Below, piece after piece: positions 26,193-35,689 of a DNA stretch of 57,525 nucleotides. Origin of the DNA: Candidatus Hydrogenedentota bacterium (GTDB taxonomy: Bacteria; Hydrogenedentota; Hydrogenedentia; Hydrogenedentales; JAEUWI01); contig JACPGE010000035.1 of the NCBI GenBank assembly GCA_016182605.1, positions 1 through 57,525 on the forward strand. Direction: 5' to 3'. The translations under genes were made by a program, and so were the position numbers. The notes under the pieces were generated by a model, which ran no database searches, was not told the origin of the DNA, and saw nothing but the letters and a program-made list of their open reading frames with translations. Every line of letters starts with the position of its first letter. Position 1 is the stretch's first letter.

Positions 26193-29100
26193 CTAGAGGC
26201 GCGAGCGCCGGTGAGCAGGCCATGCCAGAAGGAGCGCCAGGACGAGCAACACCGCGGCGGCATCGCCTGTTCCGGCGGCGCCGCCGTTCTGGGGCATACC
26301 GCAGAAGAGGCCCTTCGGCGGCGCGCCCTCGAAGAGCGGCAGCACCACCGAGGCCAGTTGTCCATCCGCCACGGTCACCTGCATGGTGCGCCGTGCAAAC
26401 CCGGGGGCAACCGCACTCAGCGAGTAGGTGTCTCCCACGACCGACGGGAAGGCGTAGACGCCGTCCACGTTGCTGGTGATCGTGCTGAAGGCGCTCGGGG
26501 TCAGGGTGACTTGGGCGTCCACAATGCGTTCCTGATCCACCCCGTTCCACACGGTCACGAAAAGCGACGCCGCGAGAATGGCCGATTGCAGATTGAAGAA
26601 GTTGCCGAAGTCGCCGTCTCCGTCGATCAAGGCATCGATTTCGGTTTCGTCTTGGGTGCTCCAGCCGTTGCTGCGCACACCCACGGTCGTGCCGCTGTTG
26701 TTGATGATTGCGCGGGCCGAGCCGTTCGGATCGAAATCGAAGGCGTTAAAGCCCGTTTCCGGATCGTTCTCATCTCCCAGTGTGGCGCCTTCGTCTACCA
26801 CGGCATTCGCGGTAATCTCCACGCCCGCGCGGGAGATGGCGGTGAACTGGTTGCGGCGCACGAGCGGGAAGACGCCGTCGATGCGGATCCCGGTGTCCAA
26901 ATTACGGAAGATGCAGCGTTCGATCACGGCGCCGCGTGTGATCACGCCGGCAGCGGCAATGCCGATGACGCCGAAGTGATTCTGGCCGTCGAAGACCACG
27001 TTGACCACGTGCATGTCAGAGCCGGTCGTGTCGAGCAGGATGGCGCTCTCGATGCCCGGCGAATAGATACTGAGGTCGGCCAGTGTTGCCCCGTGGGCGC
27101 CCTGAAGCAAGCCATTAATGATGACTAGATCACGGGTTGCCGCGCGGCCGTTCAGGCTCAGGCCCGGCTGCAACACCACGTCTTCGGGGTACGTGCCCGG
27201 CGCCAGCGAGAGGCGCAGCGGATCGAGTGCGGATACCGTGTGTTGTTCCAGGGCAAAGGCGATGGTGGCATAGGGCGCCACAGCGCTGCCGTTCCCCACC
27301 TGGTCTGAGCCAGTGGGCGACACAAACACGGTCCGGTTGGGATCGTTCGAATCACTCGGATCGCTGCCGCCGCGGAATTCTTCCGGGTTCGTCAGGCCGT
27401 CCTGGTCCAGGTCGTCCAGCGGTCCGCCCGGCACGAGGGGGTTTAGCCCGAAATTGAATTCGAAGGCATCGGGCAGGCCGTCTTCGTCGGAGTCCACCTT
27501 GGCAGGATCGGTGCCAATGCAGGATTCAATGCAGTTCGTCAGACCGTCGCCGTCGGAATCGGCCGTTTGGTTTACGCACAGGGCGGCGCAACTCTGGAAG
27601 GAATTGTCGCGTTCGAAGACGGGGAAGCCCAGGGCCGCGCAATCGGCCGTGCCGCTCACCACCAAGGCATCGCTGATGAGCTTGTCTGCGCCGGGCAAGA
27701 CGCCGAAGGTGGCGCAGAAGGTAAGGTTTTCGCCCGTCACGGCATAGGCGCCTTCAGGCAGCAAGATTTGTTCGGCGAGCGGCGCGCCGTCGACTTCGGT
27801 GACGATCAGTTCGATGCGTTCCAGATCGGGGAAGGTGCGGAAACTGCCGGAGAAGGAGAGTACGGGTTCGGTGGTCTGCTTCACGCCGTCCACATTCTCT
27901 TCCACAACGACCTGGAAGCGGTTTTCTTCGAATTCCAGGACGATGAAACCCGTTTCCCGATCGCCGATCCAGCGGCCCTGAAGCTCCGGATCGAATTCGG
28001 GTTGCACTTCCACGACGCAGTTGTCGGCCACCAGCACCGTGCGGGTCACCAAGGCACTCAGTTCGTCGCTGTCGCTGACCGAATAGGTGATCGTATAGGT
28101 GCCCGGCACGGCTGTGTCCAGGCCGCCGTTGTCCACCGTTGTAAGGCTGTTCAGGTTGCCGTCCGCGGCGTCGAAGGCCGTGAAGCCGGGGTCCTGGAAG
28201 GTGCTGTTACAGTTCAGATTCAGGGGATTCGCGCCAAACAGCAGAATCGTTGGATTGCAGTTGTCCGAAACGGTCACGGTGCGGGTCTTGACCGTGGTGG
28301 TTTCCTGAATGGTGTCGGACACCGTGTAGGTGAAGGTGTAGTCTCCCGGCGCGTCCGGGTTCAGGCCGCCGTCATCCACGACGACCAGGCTGGTGAGGTC
28401 GGTCCCCAGCACGTCCGCGGCAAAGAAGCCCGGCTCGACATAGTCTGTGTTGCAGCTCAATGTGAGCGGGTTGCTGCCGAAGAGCGTCAAGGTGGGATCG
28501 CAATTCTGCGTCACGACCACGGTCCGTTCCACCATGGTCAGGTTTTCATTGCTGTCCAGCACGGAATAGGTCACGGAGTACTGGCCCGGAGTGGCGACAT
28601 CCACGGCACTCGCGTCCACGTTTACGTTGGCCGTCAGGTCGCCATCCGCCACGTCGGAAGCGGAGAAGCCCGGCTCCACGTATTCGAATACGCAGTTCAC
28701 CGTCTGCGGATTGGCGCCGAAGAGGAAGATGGACGGCGCGCAGTTGTCGCTGACGATTACCTGGCGGGAAACCGTGGCGGCATTGCCGTCTTCGTCGATG
28801 ACTTCGTAATTGAGCGTGTAGCTGCCCGGGCTGTCCACGTCGATGACGTCGCCGGTGACGGTCACCTTCGAGGTCACGTCGCCATCGGCGGTATCGAAGG
28901 CAGAAAAGCCCGGCTCGACATAGTCCGTGTTGCAGTTCACAAAGAAGGTCTGGCCGCCGAAGAGGGTCAGCGTCGGGCCGCAATTGTCTTCGACGATCAC
29001 GGAACGCGTGACGGAGACCAGGTTGCCGTTACTGTCCCGCACGCCGTAGGTGCGCACGTAGGTACCAGGCACACTGGTGTCGAGTCCGCCGTCGTCCACG

Positions 29101-30539
29101 GTTACCTGCGCGGTGAGATCGCCGTCGCCTGCGTCGGTTGCAGTGAAGCCCGGTTCCACGAAAGGCGTGCTGCAGGCAATTGTCAGCGGATTGTTCCCCA
29201 ACAGGGTCAGCACGGGCAGGCAATTGTCCAGCACGACGATCGTCCGTGTTGCGGTTACGGGGCCATTTCCCGCGATATCGGTGATGCTGTATTCGATTTC
29301 ATAGGTGCCCGGCGCGGCCAGGTCCAGCGGTCCCACGTCCAACTGAACGCCGGCGCTGATGTCGCCGTCCACATCGTCTATCGCCAAGGCGCCAGGATCG
29401 TTGAAGGCGCCGCCGCAATTGATGGTTAGTGGATTGCCGCCCAGGAGCGACAGTTCCGGGGCGATCAGGTCTTCCACGAGCGTCCAGAGTTTTGCGGTGC
29501 CATCCGAGGAGCCTGTAAGCAGGACTTTCCCGTTCGCGGAAAAGGCCACCGCCGCCACCGATCCCTCGTGCGCGTCGAAACTGGTCACCAGCGCAGCATC
29601 CGCCGTGTTCCACAGTTTTGCGGTGCCGTCGAAGGATCCCGTCAGCGCCTGTGTGCCGTCGGGGGAGAGCGCCACTGCCCGGACCCCGCTGATGTGGCCC
29701 TCAAAGGTTTGGAGCAACGCGCCGGTCGAGCGATCCCACAATTTGGCCGTGCGATCATAGGAGCCCGTGATAACCTGGCTGCCCTCCGAGGAGAACTGGA
29801 CCGACGTGACAAATGCCGTGTGTCCGCCAAAGGTGCTGGTGGCGTTCCCGGTCTCCGTGTCCCACGTCTTGGCCGTGCCGTCCCATGATCCGGTGAGGAC
29901 CTCGTCCCCGTTCGGGGCATAATCCGCGGCGCGCACGTCGCCCAGGTGTCCGGCGAAGACCCGCACCAGCGCACCGGTTTCCACGTCCCACAGTTGGGCA
30001 GTATCATCCACGGAGGCCGTCAGGAGGTACGCCCCATCCGGAGAGAAGGCGACGGAACTCACCAGACTGCTATGTCCGGTAATGCTCAGAAGTTCTTGCC
30101 CCGAATCCACGTCCCAGATTTTGGCGGTGCGATCCCAAGAGCCGGTGGCGATTTGTTGACCATCCGGGGAGAAGGCGACGGAACTCACCACACTGGTGTG
30201 GCCGGAAAAAGTGAGCAATTGTTCGCCTGTGAAGATGCTCCAGAGTTTGGCGGCTTCGTCGTCGGAGCCCGTAAGCACCGTGGCCCCGTCGGGCGAAAAG
30301 GCAACCGCGCGCACGCCGGCGCCATGGCCCATGAAATCTTCCAGGATCTGTCCGGTTTCCCCGCCCTCCTGTTTGAGGATGCCCGGGAAGAGCGCGGCGG
30401 GCTGTACAACTCCGAATTCCCGCGCGGGTTGGCGCGCGGTTGCGCCTTGGGCGGTTAGGGTCCCAGTCAGGGCCAACGCCAGTAGCGCGGCGGCGCCAAT
30501 CCACGCTTTATCCATTAAACCCGAATTCCGGCCGGCCAT
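26193..30539 (-). CDS. Giant secreted WD40 / DUF5011 / beta-helix surface protein
   Basis: 1448 residues from ATG 30539, chosen for AAGGGAG eight bases upstream over an in-frame ATG at 30563. Signal peptide ending LTAQGATA. Order: seven WD40 repeats (each GH..xVxSVAFSPDG...TGSxDxTAKLW; ~70-375) forming one propeller; six DUF5011 Ig-like repeats of ~80 residues (~380-860), each with a Cys in NPLTxxC and another in the closing DNC; an unassigned beta domain; thrombospondin-3-like calcium repeats (DSDGDGLTNCIES, DSDEDGLPDAFEF, DLDQDGLTNPEEF); a DUF1565/right-handed beta helix (VFVSPTGSDQVGNG...); a carboxypeptidase-regulatory-like domain; and a tail FCGMPQNGG, hydrophobic helix LLVLALLLAWP, HRRSRL. 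The tail is laid out like MYXO-CTERM/Synerg-CTERM sorting signals. Probably a surface-anchored adhesin or scaffold. Confidence 0.9.
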   Translation of the reverse strand: MAGRNSGLMDKAWIGAAALLALALTGTLTAQGATARQPAREFGVVQPAALFPGILKQEGGETGQILEDFMGHGAGVRAVAFSPDGATVLTGSDDEAAKLWSIFTGEQLLTFSGHTSVVSSVAFSPDGQQIATGSWDRTAKIWDVDSGQELLSITGHSSLVSSVAFSPDGAYLLTASVDDTAQLWDVETGALVRVFAGHLGDVRAADYAPNGDEVLTGSWDGTAKTWDTETGNATSTFGGHTAFVTSVQFSSEGSQVITGSYDRTAKLWDRSTGALLQTFEGHISGVRAVALSPDGTQALTGSFDGTAKLWNTADAALVTSFDAHEGSVAAVAFSANGKVLLTGSSDGTAKLWTLVEDLIAPELSLLGGNPLTINCGGAFNDPGALAIDDVDGDISAGVQLDVGPLDLAAPGTYEIEYSITDIAGNGPVTATRTIVVLDNCLPVLTLLGNNPLTIACSTPFVEPGFTATDAGDGDLTAQVTVDDGGLDTSVPGTYVRTYGVRDSNGNLVSVTRSVIVEDNCGPTLTLFGGQTFFVNCNTDYVEPGFSAFDTADGDVTSKVTVTGDVIDVDSPGSYTLNYEVIDEDGNAATVSRQVIVSDNCAPSIFLFGANPQTVNCVFEYVEPGFSASDVADGDLTANVNVDASAVDVATPGQYSVTYSVLDSNENLTMVERTVVVTQNCDPTLTLFGSNPLTLSCNTDYVEPGFFAADVLGTDLTSLVVVDDGGLNPDAPGDYTFTYTVSDTIQETTTVKTRTVTVSDNCNPTILLFGANPLNLNCNSTFQDPGFTAFDAADGNLNSLTTVDNGGLDTAVPGTYTITYSVSDSDELSALVTRTVLVADNCVVEVQPEFDPELQGRWIGDRETGFIVLEFEENRFQVVVEENVDGVKQTTEPVLSFSGSFRTFPDLERIELIVTEVDGAPLAEQILLPEGAYAVTGENLTFCATFGVLPGADKLISDALVVSGTADCAALGFPVFERDNSFQSCAALCVNQTADSDGDGLTNCIESCIGTDPAKVDSDEDGLPDAFEFNFGLNPLVPGGPLDDLDQDGLTNPEEFRGGSDPSDSNDPNRTVFVSPTGSDQVGNGSAVAPYATIAFALEQHTVSALDPLRLSLAPGTYPEDVVLQPGLSLNGRAATRDLVIINGLLQGAHGATLADLSIYSPGIESAILLDTTGSDMHVVNVVFDGQNHFGVIGIAAAGVITRGAVIERCIFRNLDTGIRIDGVFPLVRRNQFTAISRAGVEITANAVVDEGATLGDENDPETGFNAFDFDPNGSARAIINNSGTTVGVRSNGWSTQDETEIDALIDGDGDFGNFFNLQSAILAASLFVTVWNGVDQERIVDAQVTLTPSAFSTITSNVDGVYAFPSVVGDTYSLSAVAPGFARRTMQVTVADGQLASVVLPLFEGAPPKGLFCGMPQNGGAAGTGDAAAVLLVLALLLAWPAHRRSRL

Positions 30540-31120
30540 AATTGTATCTCCCTTAGCATTCATGCAGTTGGATACAGACTGTATCTACAGGCGGGGAAAG
30601 CCTTTGTATACTTTTTGCCCCCGCAAAAAGCCATCGCCACGCCACAAGCAGTCCGAGTTTGCGGTCACGTAGTAGTCATCAGTGACTCGACAATCTTAAG
30701 ACAAACCCAGACTGAATGCAATTGGGGCAACAAACTACTTATGCGTCATTTCGCCACCTTGGGCGCGCCAAGCCTCCACACACCTACAATACCCTCCATG
30801 ATCGAAATTGACACACGAGTATGGGGCCTCCCTGATTGCTCGCCCCGATCCTGGCCGTGCTCCCGGCCCCGTTCCGTACAGAGCAGCCGGCGCCGGCACG
30901 ATTGAATTGAGCAGTATACGCGTCTTGTGCTACATTCCCGGCGGCAGCAGCGGGTGGCGCAGAGGCGGCGTCATTCGTCGAACTGGACCCCGGCAGCCCA
31001 GTGCAATGGCGGTCCCGGTCGGGGCATTCAGGGGCTCCAAGTTTATCCAGCCGGCTCCGCAACGAAACTCCACACGGGTGAAGGGGGTCCATCGTGTTCA
31101 AACTTCAGGGAGCCGCAAGC
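30540..31120. promoter_or_regulatory. Divergent control region with two hairpins, no gene
   Basis: About 580 bases between the divergent giant surface protein (minus) and ThuA (plus). Near the surface-protein start are GATACAG-A-CTGTATC (30571-30585) and CTTTTTGC-CCCC-GCAAAAAG (30611-30630). On the plus strand TTGAGC (30907-30912), 18 bases, TACATT (30931-30936) is a weak promoter candidate for thuA. I see no coding potential. Confidence 0.45.
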
Positions 31121-32158
31121 GTGAAAAGAATCCGTACAGCCCTCACCGTGTTACTGGCGATCCTGGCGTTCCCGTCCGTGGCGCGCGCCCAGGGGAGCGT
31201 GGTGTATGAGGGCGCCGGTGGGTTGGGCCAGGGCAAGCACATCGTGTTCATTGCCTCGGATCATGAGTACCGGGGCGAGGAGACCCTTCCCGCACTGGCG
31301 CGCATACTGGCCAAGCACTATGGTTTCAAGTGCACGGTGATCTTTGGGCTGAATCCGGAAGATGGCACGATACTTCCCGGCAGCAGCCACCTCGGCGGCC
31401 TGGAAGTGCTGGGGGATGCGGACCTGCTCGTGCTTTTCATGCGCTTCATCGACATGCCCGAAGAAGAGATGCGGCATTTCGCCGCGTATGTGGATCGGGG
31501 CGGCCCGATCATGGGGTTGCGCACGTCGACCCACGCCTTCAAGATCCCTGAAGGCCGCGCTTACCACGCGTATGATTTTCAGTATCCCGGGAAAGAATTC
31601 CATCTGGGCTTCGGGCGCCAGGTGCTCGGTGAAACCTGGGTGAGCCACTACGGCGAGAATCACCGCCAAAGTTCCATCCTCGTCGCCGAACAGGAGCATA
31701 AGGAACACTCGGTGCTCCGGGGGGTGGGCGCGATGCACACGCAGGCGGGGGGCTACACGGCGAACCCCATTGCGGGCAGCACGATTCTCGCACGCGGCAT
31801 CATACTGAACGGGATGGAGATCGATGCGCCGGTGGATACCACCAAGGAACTCATGCCCGTCGTCTGGGTGCGGGATTACGCGAGCAAGTCGGGAAAGATC
31901 GCGCGGATCTTCACCACGACACAGGGGGCTTCTGAAGATATTCTGGATGAGAACTTCCGGCGCATGCTCGTGAATGCGCACCTTTGGTGTCTTGGCATGG
32001 AAGACCAGATCAAGGCGGACAACGAAGTGGGCTTCGTGGGGCCGTTTCATGCGACGCCTTTTGCGTTCGAAGGCTACCGCAGAGGCGTGAAGCCCGCAGA
32101 CCTGGCCGGCTGGGACACACCGATTATGAATCCCGCGGCGCCGGTCCGGGCCGAGTAA
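31121..32158 (+). CDS. Secreted ThuA-like protein
   Basis: 345 residues from GTG 31121 (CAGGGAG eight bases before); an upstream GTG at 31094 would place extra residues ahead of the signal peptide TVLLAILAFPSVARA. The ThuA fold, related to class I glutamine amidotransferases, is evident in HIVFIASDHEYRGEETLPALARIL, DADLLVLFMRFIDMPEEEM, RGGPIMGLRTSTHAFK and PVVWVRDYASKSGKIARIF. Most ThuA-like proteins lack the amidotransferase nucleophile and are linked to sugar (trehalose-related) use or exported oxidoreductase loci. PVC genomes carry many, often beside Planctomycete-type dehydrogenases, as here. Stops 53 bases before the next gene. Confidence 0.9.
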   Translation: MKRIRTALTVLLAILAFPSVARAQGSVVYEGAGGLGQGKHIVFIASDHEYRGEETLPALARILAKHYGFKCTVIFGLNPEDGTILPGSSHLGGLEVLGDADLLVLFMRFIDMPEEEMRHFAAYVDRGGPIMGLRTSTHAFKIPEGRAYHAYDFQYPGKEFHLGFGRQVLGETWVSHYGENHRQSSILVAEQEHKEHSVLRGVGAMHTQAGGYTANPIAGSTILARGIILNGMEIDAPVDTTKELMPVVWVRDYASKSGKIARIFTTTQGASEDILDENFRRMLVNAHLWCLGMEDQIKADNEVGFVGPFHATPFAFEGYRRGVKPADLAGWDTPIMNPAAPVRAE

Positions 32159-32211
32159 CCCATAATTTTTTTCGTGGTGCGATTTGTGACAATGACTGGA
32201 GAAGCGATTCG

Positions 32212-35200
32212 ATGAACCGTATGATGCGTTGCCTGACGGGTGCTTTTGTGGCGGCACTGCTGCTGTGTGCCCTCCCCGTTCCCGCCCAGATGGAGTTCGA
32301 ATCCGGCGATCGCATTGCGATCGTCGGCAATGCCCTTCCCGATCGCATGCAGCACGACGGCTGGCTCGAAAGCTACCTGAACGGCGCCTATCCAGACAAG
32401 AAACTCGCGATCCGCAACTTGGGCTTCTCCGGCGATGAGGTCGCGCATCGCCCGCGCGAAGAGAATTTCATGAGCGCGGACGACTATCTCAGCCACGTGA
32501 AAGCCGATGTCATTTTCGCCTTCTTTGGGTACAACGAGTCCTTCGATCACGATCCCGAAAGCTTTAAGGCAGAATTGACGCAATTCATCGAAGAGACGCG
32601 CGCCAAGCAGTACAACGGCAAGTCCGCGCCCCGCATCGTGCTCTTCTCGCCGATAGCCTTTGAAGACTTGCACACCCCGAATTTGCCGGATGGAAAAGAA
32701 AACAATCTCTGGCTGTCCATCTACACCGACGCGATGGCGCGGGTCGCCCAGGCAAAGGGCGTGACGTTCGTAGACCTCTTTGCCCCGTCGAAGCAGCTCT
32801 ATGAAACGAGCGAGGGCCCTTTCACCATCAATGGCGTGCATCTGAATTCCGAGGGCAACAACGCAATCGCCCGGGTGATTGTCGAGGCCCTGGCCGGCAA
32901 CGTGCCCGACCGGCCCTACGACGCGATCCGCAGCGCGGTCCTGGAAAAGAACTGGTGCTGGTTCAACCGTTACCGCGCCACGGACGGCAACGATGTCTGG
33001 GGGAGCCGCGCGCCGCTGGAATTCGTCGACAAGCAAACCAACAAAGAGGTGCTTCAACATGAGTTGGTCATGCTCGACGTGATGACAGAGAACCGCGATG
33101 TGGTGATTTGGAACGCGGTTCAGGGGGAAGACACCAAGCCCGACGACAGCAACGTGCCCGATCCGATCGCGGTGAAGACGAATTATCAGCCCAGCGAAAA
33201 GAACGGCGCGCTGGCCTACACGAAGCCTGAAGACGGCGTGAAAACACTAACGCTACAGGACGGCCTGGAAGCGAACCTCTTCGCCTCGGAAGCAATGTTC
33301 CCCGAACTGGTCAATCCGGTGCAGATGGATGTGGACACGAAGGGGCGGCTCTGGGTCGCGGCCTGGCAGACCTACCCCAAGTGGCAGCCAGACAAGGAGA
33401 TGCTCGACCGCCTGCTCATTCTCCCGGATGAAGACCGCGACGGTGTGGCCGACAAGGCTATCACTTTTGCATACGTCCACAACCCCACCGCATTCACCTT
33501 CTGGAACGGCGGCGTGATTGTGGCTTCCGCCCCCAACTTCTGGTATTTGAAAGACACCGACGGAGACGACGTGGCGGACCTGCGCGAGATCTGGCTCTCC
33601 GGTCTGGATTCGGCCGACACCCACCACAGCGCGAACGGCTTTGACTATGGCCCGGATGGCTACATCTACTATCAGCGCGGCATTTTCAACGTGAGCAACG
33701 TGGAAACCCCTTGGCAGGCGCCCCAACTCTCCGGCACTTCCGCAATGTACCGGTTCAATCCCAGGACGCACCGCTTCAGCATTCACGCGGAGAATCCCCC
33801 CAATCCGCACGGCGGCGATTTCGACTACTGGGGCTACCACTTCGCGACGGACGCGACGGGCGGCAACGCGTTTCAGGTGCGGATGGATGAGGAGGGCGGA
33901 TTCAAGATGCACGAATTGTTGAAGAAGACCGTGCGCCCGGTGCCATCGAGCGGCATTCTCTCCAGCACACACTTCCCTGAGAAGAGCAACGGCAACTACC
34001 TGATCCTGAACGCCATCGGTTTTCTGGGCATCAAGCAATACACCCTGCAAAACACGGATGGCGTTGTGTGGGGCACCGAAACGGACGATCTCCTCGTCTC
34101 CAGTGACGGCAATTTCCGCCCGTCCGATTTCAAGTTTGGCGACGACGGCGCGTTGTATGTCGCGGACTGGGCCAATGCGCTTATCGGCCACATGCAGCAC
34201 AACGTGCGCGATCCCAGCCGCGATCATGAGCACGGGCGCGTGTACCGCGTTACGGTCAAGGGCCGCCCGCTTGAAGCGCATGTGGAGATCGACGGACAGC
34301 CCATCGAAGCGCTGCTCGAGGTCTTGAAGCATCCCACGAATGGGGTGCGGTTGCGCGCGCGGATCGAGTTGAGCGAGCGCAAGAGCGACGAGGTGATCGC
34401 CGCGGTCCAACAATGGATTAAGCAGTTCGACGGTGGCAAGCGGGAAGACGCCCACCACCTGCTGGAGGCGTTGTGGCTGCACCAACAGTTCAATGTGGTC
34501 AATGAAGGACTGCTCACCGTCCTGTTGAATTCGCCCGAGCCCCATGCGAAGCGCGCCGCCGGGCGGGTGCAGCGCATCTGGGAGATTGAAGGGCAACTCA
34601 ATGCGCCTGCCGTTGCGATGGCGGGGCACGGGGGCGGCCACCATGGAGCGAAGCCCAGTGCGCTTCACGACAGCCTCGCTCAGGAGCCGTCCCCGCCGCC
34701 GGCTATGGTGGATGGCGTCTACGTGGTGCATATTCAGACGCTCAAGGAGCAGATGCGCTATGATCGCACGCAGTTTGCCGTTACGCCCGGCATGAAGGTG
34801 CGGCTGATCTTCAAGAACCCCGATTGGATGGACCACAACCTTATACTGGTTCAGCCCGGCGCTGCTTCGGACGTGGCCACGGCGGCGCTGATGCTTGGCG
34901 CGGAGGGCATTGCGAAGCAATGGACGCCCGAAAGCGGCCAGATTATTTTTGCGTCGAAGGTGTTGCCAGTGGGCGGATCGCAAACCATCGAATTCGATGC
35001 GCCCGCGGAGAAAGGGGCCTACCCGTATATTTGCACCTACCCCGGGCATTGGATGCTGATGAACGGGATTATGCACGTGGTGGACGACATGGAGGTGTGG
35101 GCGAAGGCCAACCCGGACACGTCGTCGCGGATCACGATTGGCAGAGAGGTGGTTCAGGAATGGACCGTGGCGGATCTAAGCCCGGATCTCGGCAAACTGA

Positions 35201-35640
35201 CCGAGGACCGATCGATGGAGCACGGGAAGGAAGTCTTCGCCGCCGCAACGTGTATTGCGTGTCACAAGGCCGGGGTGGAGGGGGGCGTCATTGGTCCCGA
35301 CCTGGCGGGCGTGGCCACGCGGCTGGATGCGGCGGCCATGCTCATGGAACTCCTTGAGCCTTCAAAGGTGATCAAGGAAGAGTATAAGCCGTGGTACATC
35401 GAGCTGAAGAGTTTTGAGGACATCACCGGGCAGATCGTGGAACAAACGGACGATTTCGTGCGGGTGGTTCAGGACCCGCTTAAAGACGCGGAAGGCGTGA
35501 AAATATCCCGCAAGGATATTGCGCGTATGAGCACCTCGGATCTGTCGAGCATGCCAGCGGGCCTGCTCAACACCTTCACGCGCGAGGAGATTCTGGACCT
35601 GATGGCCTACCTGCGCGCGATAGAAGCGAAGGGTCCCTGA
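32212..35640 (+). CDS. Secreted fusion: GDSL-like, PVC dehydrogenase propeller, cupredoxin and cytochrome c
   Basis: 1142 residues from ATG 32212 (GGAGAAG upstream); the open frame extends 5' but inside thuA. Order: signal peptide (ALPVPAQ); SGNH/GDSL-like domain (~27-240; GDRIAIVGNALPDRMQ, FFGYNESF, NGVHLNSEGN); PVC-type membrane-bound dehydrogenase beta-propeller (~330-690; LFASEAMFPELVNPVQMDVD, GRLWVAAWQTYPKW, DEDRDGVADKA, GFDYGPDGYIYYQRG, SSTHFPE); HEAT-like helices; azurin-like cupredoxin (~835-965) with His875, Cys941, His946, Met950 (CTYPGHWMLM) as a full type 1 copper set; Planctomycete-type cytochrome c with C1014-IAC-H1018. It should act outside the cytoplasm, moving electrons from a propeller-bound substrate through copper and heme. 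The substrate is unknown. Follows thuA by 53 bases. Confidence 0.9.
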   Translation: MNRMMRCLTGAFVAALLLCALPVPAQMEFESGDRIAIVGNALPDRMQHDGWLESYLNGAYPDKKLAIRNLGFSGDEVAHRPREENFMSADDYLSHVKADVIFAFFGYNESFDHDPESFKAELTQFIEETRAKQYNGKSAPRIVLFSPIAFEDLHTPNLPDGKENNLWLSIYTDAMARVAQAKGVTFVDLFAPSKQLYETSEGPFTINGVHLNSEGNNAIARVIVEALAGNVPDRPYDAIRSAVLEKNWCWFNRYRATDGNDVWGSRAPLEFVDKQTNKEVLQHELVMLDVMTENRDVVIWNAVQGEDTKPDDSNVPDPIAVKTNYQPSEKNGALAYTKPEDGVKTLTLQDGLEANLFASEAMFPELVNPVQMDVDTKGRLWVAAWQTYPKWQPDKEMLDRLLILPDEDRDGVADKAITFAYVHNPTAFTFWNGGVIVASAPNFWYLKDTDGDDVADLREIWLSGLDSADTHHSANGFDYGPDGYIYYQRGIFNVSNVETPWQAPQLSGTSAMYRFNPRTHRFSIHAENPPNPHGGDFDYWGYHFATDATGGNAFQVRMDEEGGFKMHELLKKTVRPVPSSGILSSTHFPEKSNGNYLILNAIGFLGIKQYTLQNTDGVVWGTETDDLLVSSDGNFRPSDFKFGDDGALYVADWANALIGHMQHNVRDPSRDHEHGRVYRVTVKGRPLEAHVEIDGQPIEALLEVLKHPTNGVRLRARIELSERKSDEVIAAVQQWIKQFDGGKREDAHHLLEALWLHQQFNVVNEGLLTVLLNSPEPHAKRAAGRVQRIWEIEGQLNAPAVAMAGHGGGHHGAKPSALHDSLAQEPSPPPAMVDGVYVVHIQTLKEQMRYDRTQFAVTPGMKVRLIFKNPDWMDHNLILVQPGAASDVATAALMLGAEGIAKQWTPESGQIIFASKVLPVGGSQTIEFDAPAEKGAYPYICTYPGHWMLMNGIMHVVDDMEVWAKANPDTSSRITIGREVVQEWTVADLSPDLGKLTEDRSMEHGKEVFAAATCIACHKAGVEGGVIGPDLAGVATRLDAAAMLMELLEPSKVIKEEYKPWYIELKSFEDITGQIVEQTDDFVRVVQDPLKDAEGVKISRKDIARMSTSDLSSMPAGLLNTFTREEILDLMAYLRAIEAKGP

Positions 35641-35689
35641 GGGCGTATAAGTTGTAATGGCCGGCCGGCTTGTTGGGATCGTCTTCTCC

